Of a stretch of 64,000 nt of DNA, positions 57,123-64,000 are shown piece after piece. Both the position numbers and the translations under genes were made by a program. The DNA is from Magnaporthiopsis rhizophila (Eukaryota > Ascomycota > Sordariomycetes > Magnaporthales > Magnaporthaceae): contig PYSS01000040.1 in the NCBI GenBank assembly GCA_003049465.1, positions 62,001-126,000 of the forward strand. Reading direction: 5' to 3'. The notes beneath the pieces were generated by a model. It saw only the letters and a program-made list of their open reading frames with translations, was not told where the DNA came from and searched no databases. The first letter of the stretch is position 1; each line of letters starts with the position of its first letter.

Positions 57123-59040
57123 ATGACCCAACCCACCCCCGCCCCGATCCTCATCGTCGGCGCCGGCGTGAGCGGGCTGTTGCTGGCCCAGTTCCTGCGC
57201 CGCGAGGGCGTGCCCTTCGCCATCTTCGACCGCGAGGAAGCCGACGTCAAGACGCGCGGCGTCGGCTGGGGTCTGACGCTGCACTGGTCGCTCCCACAGC
57301 TGCGCGCCCTGCTGCCCGGGGACCTGGTACGCCGCCTGCCCGAGACCTACGTCGACCGCGCCGCCGCCGTCGACGAGGGTCGGTGCTCCGGGTTTCCGTT
57401 TTACGACCTCAGCACTGGCGAACTCAAGTCTGCCACCCCGGCCGCGCCCGAGTCCAAGAGGATCCGGGTGTCGCGGGAGAGGTTTAGGGCTTTGCTTGCG
57501 ACGGGGATCGATGTGCAGGTGTGTTTCTTTCTATCTTCATTATTAGGGGTTGGTTTTCGGCTTGAACTGAGTGAGGCACTAAAACTTGCCCGAAAAATGG
57601 CAAAAAGTGGAGGAAGATAGCCACCGGCTACGAAACCGTAGACAATGGCGACGATCCCTCCTCCTCTACGGTCACCGTCCACTTCGACGACGGCACCTCA
57701 CACAGCGGGCGTCTGCTCGTGGCTTGCGATGGCGGCAGCTCGCGCATCCGGAAAAGCCTGCTGGAGCAAAAGGCAAAACGCCGGCAGCAGCCCGTCAACG
57801 GCGACAGAAACGGCAACAGAAATGGCAACAGCGGTAAAAACGACAACGACGGCCGCTTCCTCATCCCCGTTGGCGTCATGGGGTTCAGGGTCGACTGCAC
57901 CACGGCGCAGGCCCAGTCCATGAGGGATCTGGACCCCTTCTTTCTCCAGGGGACCGCGTCCGCGACCGACGTCTTCTGCTACTTTAGCGGTGGGATTTTT
58001 TTTTTTTTTTTTTTTTTTGTTTCTATTCTTATCATCCATTCGTCCGATCTCTCCCTCCCATCCACACCATTTTCTGCCCTGTGCCCTGTGCTGCCGAGCC
58101 ACCCTTGTCGAACCTCGGCATGAGCCGGTTCGGTCTGCGAGCGAACCAGCACAGGCTGCCTGTCATGAAAACGCCAAAACTGACTCGAGCATACAACACC
58201 CCCAGTCCTGGATTCGCCCGGAAGCCCACCCGAAAAGACGGACGGCTACACAATCCAGGTGGTGGTGTCGTGGCCGCTGCGGGACAACGCCAGGCACGGG
58301 CTTGACAGCGGTGATGACCAAGGGGCGCCACATGCGTACCCTACGACCAACGAGGACAAGCTCGCGCTCGTAAGGAGGCTCACGTCCGGCTGGGCCGAGC
58401 CGTTCGCCTCGCTCGCCCGCTCCGTCCCCGACGGCACTGAGGTCCGCGCCCTCGAGCTGTACGACTGGGCGCCCCCGAGCGATTTTCGGGGCGAGGGCCC
58501 TGTGGTGCTGGTTGGGGATGCGTTCCACCAGATGTGCATGTGTGAGTTTTTTTTTTTTTTTTTTTCTTCGATGCGACGATCTGGTGGCCTCTTTAGGCAA
58601 AATTACGAACAAAAAAAAAAAAAAATTCTTCCGTCCCCTCCCTCCATAGAATCCTCCTCGCCGGCACCCCTGCCCGCATTCCCGCCAAGGCAACCACCAA
58701 GCGAAGCGAAGTGATTTTTATTCTCCTCTAATTTCATTTTTCTCTCTCCCTCCATCCAGACAGGGGAGAGGGGGCGAACCACGCGGTCCTGGATGTAGCC
58801 GATCTCGTCGAGACCGTCGTGCGCCCACATCTTGTCGACCGGCAGCACTCGCCGCCAGCCGAGCTCCGCGCCGCCCTGGACCGGTACGAGGCCGCCGTGG
58901 TCCGCAGGGCGCGCCCCGCTGTCCTGGCGTCTAGGCGTGCCTGCCTCGACGCCCACGAATGGGCACGCATCACGGACACGAGCCCGCTGTTGAGTCGACG
59001 CACCCCGCAGCTCAAGTTTGACGAGTCTGAACTGTTGTGA
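57123..59040 (+). CDS. FAD-dependent monooxygenase (p-hydroxybenzoate hydroxylase fold)
   Basis: Four exons: 57123-57518, 57608-57989, 58206-58541 and 58760-59040, about 464 aa. Residues 9-18 (ILIVGAGVSG) form the FAD ADP-binding turn, followed by FAIFDREE. LLVACDGGSSRIRKSL is the DG motif; GPVVLVGDAFHQM plus the exon 4 start YRGEGANHAVLDVADL gives the GD and the glycine-rich flavin segment. This set matches group A flavoprotein hydroxylases such as salicylate hydroxylase and those in fungal biosynthesis. The substrate is unknown. An Asn/Gly/Lys-rich insert lies near residues 180-205 (NGDRNGNRNGNSG). Introns 2 and 3 start with GTGGGA and GTGAGT and run directly into 23 and 19 T. Exon 4's acceptor is AG after a long C/T tract. 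All phases fit. Confidence 0.85.
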
Positions 59041-59357
59041 GGGATGGAGCTGTACTGTCTTCATAGCATCACAATCGTCATGTATATTGCATTAGGAGCA
59101 ATTAGATGTTGGCAAAAACTCTCTTGGGTATTTCAAAAGAATTTATTTACAATTATGCAAGATTCTCGTCTGCGTGTTCGTGAGGACCTCTGCTATCGAC
59201 ATGTACCAAATAAAGGACATTACCTAAAACACTCTCTCCTTTTTTGGCCTTGATATCCTGCAGTCGTAATTTTACAAATAGAACAAACCTACTAGTAGTC
59301 AACACATCGTAAAGCAAATATCCGCCCGCCAAATAACAAAGCGCAAAACGTTACCAT
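59041..59357. other. Convergent intergenic region, 317 bp
   Basis: AT-rich, lying between the stops of the monooxygenase (plus) and the receptor (minus). It can only hold their 3' UTRs. Confidence 0.55.
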
Positions 59358-60730
59358 TTATTGCGCACGGCCAGGGGTGCCGTCGTCTTCCTGGTCCTGA
59401 TCGACGCGCACGCTATAAGTGACCGACTTCACGATCCCACTGGCGCCGCGCCCGTGGCCCAAGTGTTGCGAAGGGTCGCGGTCGTCGCCGTTGTTGATAG
59501 TGATATTGTTGTTGTTGTGGGGAGCGCGGGTCGCCGACGAGCCCTTGAGGATCTCCTCCTCGCTCCTGTTCTGGTCTGTAGTGTGCAGCGGGGACGACGT
59601 CCTCGATGAGATTTCGAGGTCGTCGACCCTGTTGCCGCCCTTCCTGTTGGAGCCGCTGCTCTTGGCCGTCACGGTCTCGAGCAGGTACGGGTCGTCCGTC
59701 TTGTACAAGGGCTTGCTGCCGCTGCCGCCGCCGCCGCCGAAGCTGCCCAGCTTCTGGCTGCCGGCCCGGTTGCGTCCGCTGCCGCTGGGGCCGCCGGAAC
59801 CTTGCTGGTAGCGGGAGCGGTATTCTTTGGCCCGGCGGAGGAACACTGGCGCGAGGAAGGGGAGCGACGAGACCATGTTCTTTGTTACCAATACAGCGTT
59901 AGTGTCGTGACCGCGTTTCCTCAATCGGGGCAAGAGGGGAAAAAAAGGTAACTTACACCAACGTTAAACTCGATGACACCCCAAAGAACAAGCATGGTGG
60001 AGTTGCCGTCACCATACTGGATCCTGTCGATCTGGAGGTAACGCAGGACGGAGCAGATGGTGGTAAAGATGCCCAGGACGAAGATGAAAACGAGACCAAG
60101 CTTCTTCGAGCGGCTGACGTTGAGCTTGATGAGCACAGGCAGCGGGATGATGGTGACGGCAATGTCGGACACGATGGTGACGATGGCGTATCCGGTAAAG
60201 CTGGGCCCCGGGGCCAGGCACGTCCCCGGCACCAGCGGCTCCCAGGACTTGTAGACCGGGTTGCAGGCGAGCACGAGACACAGCGAGCAGCCGAGGTGGC
60301 CGAGCACGACGGCGACGATGGTGATCCAGACGGCGGCCCGGTATCCCCGGTGCGACGTGCCCTGGAACAGGCGCAGGTAGCTGATGAGCAGGGCCACCTT
60401 GAAGAAGCTGATGCCCATCTGGTAGATGGGCCGGCCTGCATAGTTCCAGCGCGTATAAGGGATCAAGTTGGGCTTCGGCCGCAGCGCTATGGGCAGCCCG
60501 AGGCCGTACTTTGTCTGGACGATGCAGATGATGGAGTAGAACAGGGCGAAGAACATGGACAAGGTAGCCATGTGGTCGTCCGCGCCGAGGCCATGATTGG
60601 TGTGCCGGATATAGAGGCGCGCGCACACGACGCTGATGGAGAGGACAGAGATGAGCACGCTGATGGCGATGATGAGCCTGTACTCGGATAGCTCCTCGAC
60701 CTCGGGGCTTGCGTTGTCCACCCAGCCCAT
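59358..60730 (-). CDS. PTH11-like seven-transmembrane receptor (fungal rhodopsin-like domain)
   Basis: Two exons: 60730-59957 and 59879-59358, about 431 aa. Hydrophobic segments are visible at about residues 18-42, 52-75, 95-117, 129-155, 175-200, 210-232 and, across the splice, 246-270 (LWGVIEFNVGNMVSSLPFL). The order and wording (ARLYIRHTNHGLGADDH, FQGTSHRGYRAAVW, IEFNVG) match the PTH11-like receptor family that is expanded in filamentous ascomycetes. The cytoplasmic tail of about 160 residues is Gly/Ser/Asn-rich with many phosphorylatable residues. No CFEM domain precedes the helices. In Magnaporthe, PTH11 senses surface cues; this member's signal is unknown. The ATG at 60730 is the first true start; the frame is open three codons further upstream without ATG. 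The intron (GTAAGT...AAAG) keeps the frame. Confidence 0.85.
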
Positions 60731-63700
60731 CTTGTTCAAGGTTGATGGTTGTTTACTTGGCTGATGTTTTCCTTGCGGGCGTCTTGGGACTTTTAGGGAA
60801 GGGGTCCGTTCCGCTGATTATCTGTGCTGTTCTCCCCTGGAGACACGACCTCCGAGGCCAGATTTCCAGGGTCGCTAGCTGGGGGCCCTCGGGATGATAT
60901 GCGCCGCACGGGCTAGACCGCAGTTCCGGGTAACAGAGGGCACACGCGTGGGTGCCTGAAGGAACAGGATAGGGAAAGATCTACAACGTTGCTGGCGATG
61001 CCCGGTGCAACTAGCGCGCTGGACGAACCTCAGTGCCGAGGGCTGAAGCTTGAAGCTAAGGAGCTGAGCTGTCGGCACATCTGAGATGGCCTTATGGGGA
61101 GAAACCTTTGGATGACAATCCTTGCTCCTCCACACCCTCCTCCGTCAAGGTCAGCCACCTCGCCACGAACAGGGTGGAAGGGGCGCGTGAGACGCTGGGA
61201 AATTTATGCCGCCGTGAAGCCGAAGAGGAGGAGGCGGGACGGGCAAAAACGGGACTCGGTTCCAGAGTTTCAACCTCGCTGTACCACACTTGGTTCCAGT
61301 GCAGGTTCCCAACGGTTCGCCGTGGCGCGTTGTGGGAATGTGAATGGGGTGACGGGCGGCCCATTAGCAGAGCTGCCAGGGCCAAGTTTCTCGGGACCGG
61401 GCCCTCAAACCACAGGGGAGGAAGAGGGGAACGGGACAGAATGGACGAGGAGGCTGGGGTACCTGCGTCACGCACTCTGGACCGGAGATGAGGACTTTGC
61501 TTCCTGGGCAATATGAAGAGGAACGTATTCTAGGCGCCAGCCATTCAGAGCGGTAAGCATCAATTGAGATCACATCCCCAAAATGCGCGACACCTCCGGT
61601 CCAAGGGTCGCCTGCGGTCTGAACCATGGGCCAGCCAGAGCTCTCTCACATGGCACGCATGGTCATTGGCCGCGGGTAGCCCATAGCAACGTCGGAGGCG
61701 TCTCTGATAGACGACTAGGATCAAGCAGCAGCAGGACGAGGGATTCGTGCCGCATACTGACACCGAACCGACCACACACTTTGGGGTTGGAACGCGCCGA
61801 TCAGAAAACAAGCCCCCAAAAGCTGCCCGTGGTGCCGTGGCCGGCGCCGCCCTGAGGCATTGGGGCAGTGCGTGGACAGACAATGTTGCATGCCGTCAGT
61901 CCGTGGTCCCATCGTCCAAGGCAAGGCAACCCCCCCACGCTTCAGCCGCTGCATGATAGTGGAGGTCTTTTGGCCGGACAGCTGCCTTATCGGTGCGACG
62001 CCGAGGTCTTGTATCTATTTTAGGCTATGCACGGGACGTAATGAAAGGACGATAAGAAGAAAGAAAGAGAGCGGCGTAGAAAGGAAGAGAGATATGCTGG
62101 GAGAAAAAAAAAGAAACATGCTTCTACGTGTCGATATCACTAAGACCGGTGTCGGCAATCGTGTGCTAGCTGGCAGGGCGCTAGTCGAGTCCGTGGCTTG
62201 CCGGCCACCGGTAGCGTTGTCATCGCACCCATTTCAACGGCGCCTTTGTGAGACCCTATGACGGATGACCACGGGCATAAAGCAAACGAGACGGCGGCTA
62301 GCGGAGACCCCCCAAGAGATAGGTAGCTGTGACGACGAAAGGACGGGATGAAAAAGAAAGGCAGGGGAAATAACAGCTAGAACCCGAGCCAACAGCCGGC
62401 CGTGCATGAAGCCTGATTTCGTCTGGAAAAAAGGCCTCATCTGCGGAAGACTCCGCTGCTCAGGGCTGGTTGTCCACTCGCAGAGTTGTCATCGGGGAGA
62501 AAATGGGACGCCAAGCATGGGCGCACAGCCTCCCGATCCTTCCCGCCTCCGATTTGCCTTTTCCCTGAGCGGACGGTGGGGCGCTAGTGGGCCCGACAAC
62601 AGGGGCAGACAGAAACGAACAGGGATTGCACGCCTATCAAAAGAAGTCGCGGCTGCTTCCCGACGCCACCCCAATTGCCGTTCCAGGAAGGCCGCCCGGG
62701 CAGGTTGCAGGGGATTTCCCGTCCGGGCCAGAAGTGGTGTGGTGAAAACAAAAGCTGGACCGAGCTGCCGCCAGTGGAGTGAGTGTGTCACGCTAAAAGA
62801 CGGCACGGGCGAACTCGGTGCGTTTTTGGATCTGCCCTCGAACGGCTGGAGAAAAAGAAAAAAAGAAAGAACAGAGTTTAGGATTGGCGAGTGTACATTG
62901 ATGAAAAGGTAAAAAGCGACATGGAAGCGACACCAACCAACCCCATGGATGATCATCACACGTTACAGTTGCAATAAGGCGGGGGGTGGTCGCTGCAGGC
63001 AATAAAAAGCCAGAACCGAACCGCACAAAGAAGCACCAATACACATGCTATTACGTATATGATTTGCTGCCGATATTGCACGCAGCTGGGGGGCCCATGC
63101 AGTCACTCACATTCTTCTGCTTGTTGGTTGCATCGAGCGGTGCGCTGATGGTTGGCCGCTGATGATTTTTTTTTTTTTTTTTTTTTTTTTCATGTTGCCG
63201 TCCAATATTGCAAAAGCTCCATTGTTGGGCGTCAGACCCCGCAAGGCCGTTTTTGTGGTACCGTATTTCACCTTCGCCGCTCGATTCTCCACCGCCCCTC
63301 TTCATCCTTTCGTTTGTTCTCGCTAGCAACCAAGAGATCATGGGCCGGCAATAGGCCCGGGGTGGGCACACACGGAAAGGATTGAGCCTGTGCCGTCCGT
63401 CGCTAAAGGAATTTCGCATTATTGCCGAACACATTGTTCTCCAGGGGTGTTGATGCGACCCAAGCTGGCAAATATGGCGTCTTGGCCCGAAGGGCCTTTC
63501 ATGCTCGAACCACCTGTCGGTCTGACCTAGCCTGTCCGCTCGTCTACCCACTTACGGTTGATCAAATAACAACACGGACCAATGGCGCACCGGGTTTTGC
63601 ATGGGAGGTACACGTTATTTTCTTGGTCAACGTGCCGCTCCCTCACTCCCTGTTCCGGAAGCAACCCCGGTCTCAAAAGCCTGCACAAACGCAGCATGCC

Positions 63701-64000
63701 CTTACTGAGGGACACCGTCCGTGTCTGGCGCAGCCGAGTCTGGCCTGGTGGATGTCGGTCACTTGCTAGGGGCGGCGGCCTGCTTGACCCGGACCTGCCT
63801 GCCTGTTCCAGGAAAGCCAAGGTATGCCATCCTCCCCCGTGCTTGCATCTCCATGTTGCACAGAGAGAGGGGAGACCGGACACGCCATCTCCCTTGCATC
63901 CTTTATTTCCTTCTCTTCTTTTTCCAGACGTATCCCGTCCCCTTGGCACACCCGGTTGGTACTTGGCGTGTTGGCATGCCCATCCCCCTGGATTCACTTG
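60731..64000. other. 3.3 kb at the window end without a recognisable gene
   Basis: Open frames on both strands reach about 170 codons but none has a domain, believable start context or splice support. A T25 run lies at 63,166-63,190. The promoter of the receptor gene is at the left end. A gene starting beyond 64,000 could have its leader here. Confidence 0.5.

Noticed and set aside
61094..62959. Open frames of 130-170 codons near the right end
   Set aside because: No start context, domain or splice support; composition resembles intergenic DNA.

Overview
The window looks like nuclear DNA of a filamentous ascomycete (Pezizomycotina, probably Sordariomycetes; the class is an inference). Its genes are GC-rich and cut by several short GT-AG introns. 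The protein set is typical of such fungi: a PTH11-like receptor, a fungal-only DUF1769 protein, Bud6/Aip3, an Snt1-like SANT corepressor, a small cysteine-rich secreted protein, a cyanovirin-N-like secreted protein, a P450 and a flavin monooxygenase. There are no operons and no CRISPR. Gene models below were assembled by hand from reading frames, splice motifs and family resemblance.

Layout. 0.2-4.2 kb (minus): an NmrA/isoflavone-reductase-like oxidoreductase whose third intron carries a tRNA-like Pol III unit, then a secreted beta-lactamase-fold serine hydrolase. 4.2-10.3 kb: sparse DNA with a 76-base A tract, a small cysteine-rich secreted protein, a single-pass membrane protein and an intron-bearing tRNA-Pro(AGG). 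10.7-18.5 kb: F-box protein (minus), cupin protein (plus), membrane-anchored alpha/beta hydrolase (minus). 19.5-23.7 kb: DUF1769 protein (plus), a decayed ABC-transporter ATPase fragment, and TRAX (minus, with an 18-nt exon). 25.3-34.2 kb: cyanovirin-N-like secreted protein, Bud6/Aip3 polarity factor, and a LovD-like serine hydrolase. 34.7-43.3 kb: one very large gene for an Snt1/NCoR-like SANT protein full of Gln, Gln-Pro and Arg-Asp-Pro repeats. 44.9-51.2 kb: deoxyhypusine synthase, a weakly supported hypothetical gene, HMG-CoA lyase, and a SET-domain protein with a secretory signal. 53-61 kb: cytochrome P450, an assembly gap, an FAD monooxygenase and a PTH11-like receptor. 61-64 kb: nothing recognisable.

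Most genes are independent housekeeping or regulatory units (translation-factor hypusination, leucine/ketone metabolism, cell polarity, chromatin, RNA/DNA binding). The only stretch with an accessory flavour is 53-61 kb. P450, monooxygenase and receptor lie together there, but no polyketide or peptide synthase backbone is present, so a biosynthetic cluster is not established. I found no clearly new multi-gene system. The most distinctive items are the tRNA-like insert in an oversized intron, the ABC-transporter relic, the micro-exons, the SET protein with a signal peptide, and the long T tracts placed just after 5' splice sites.
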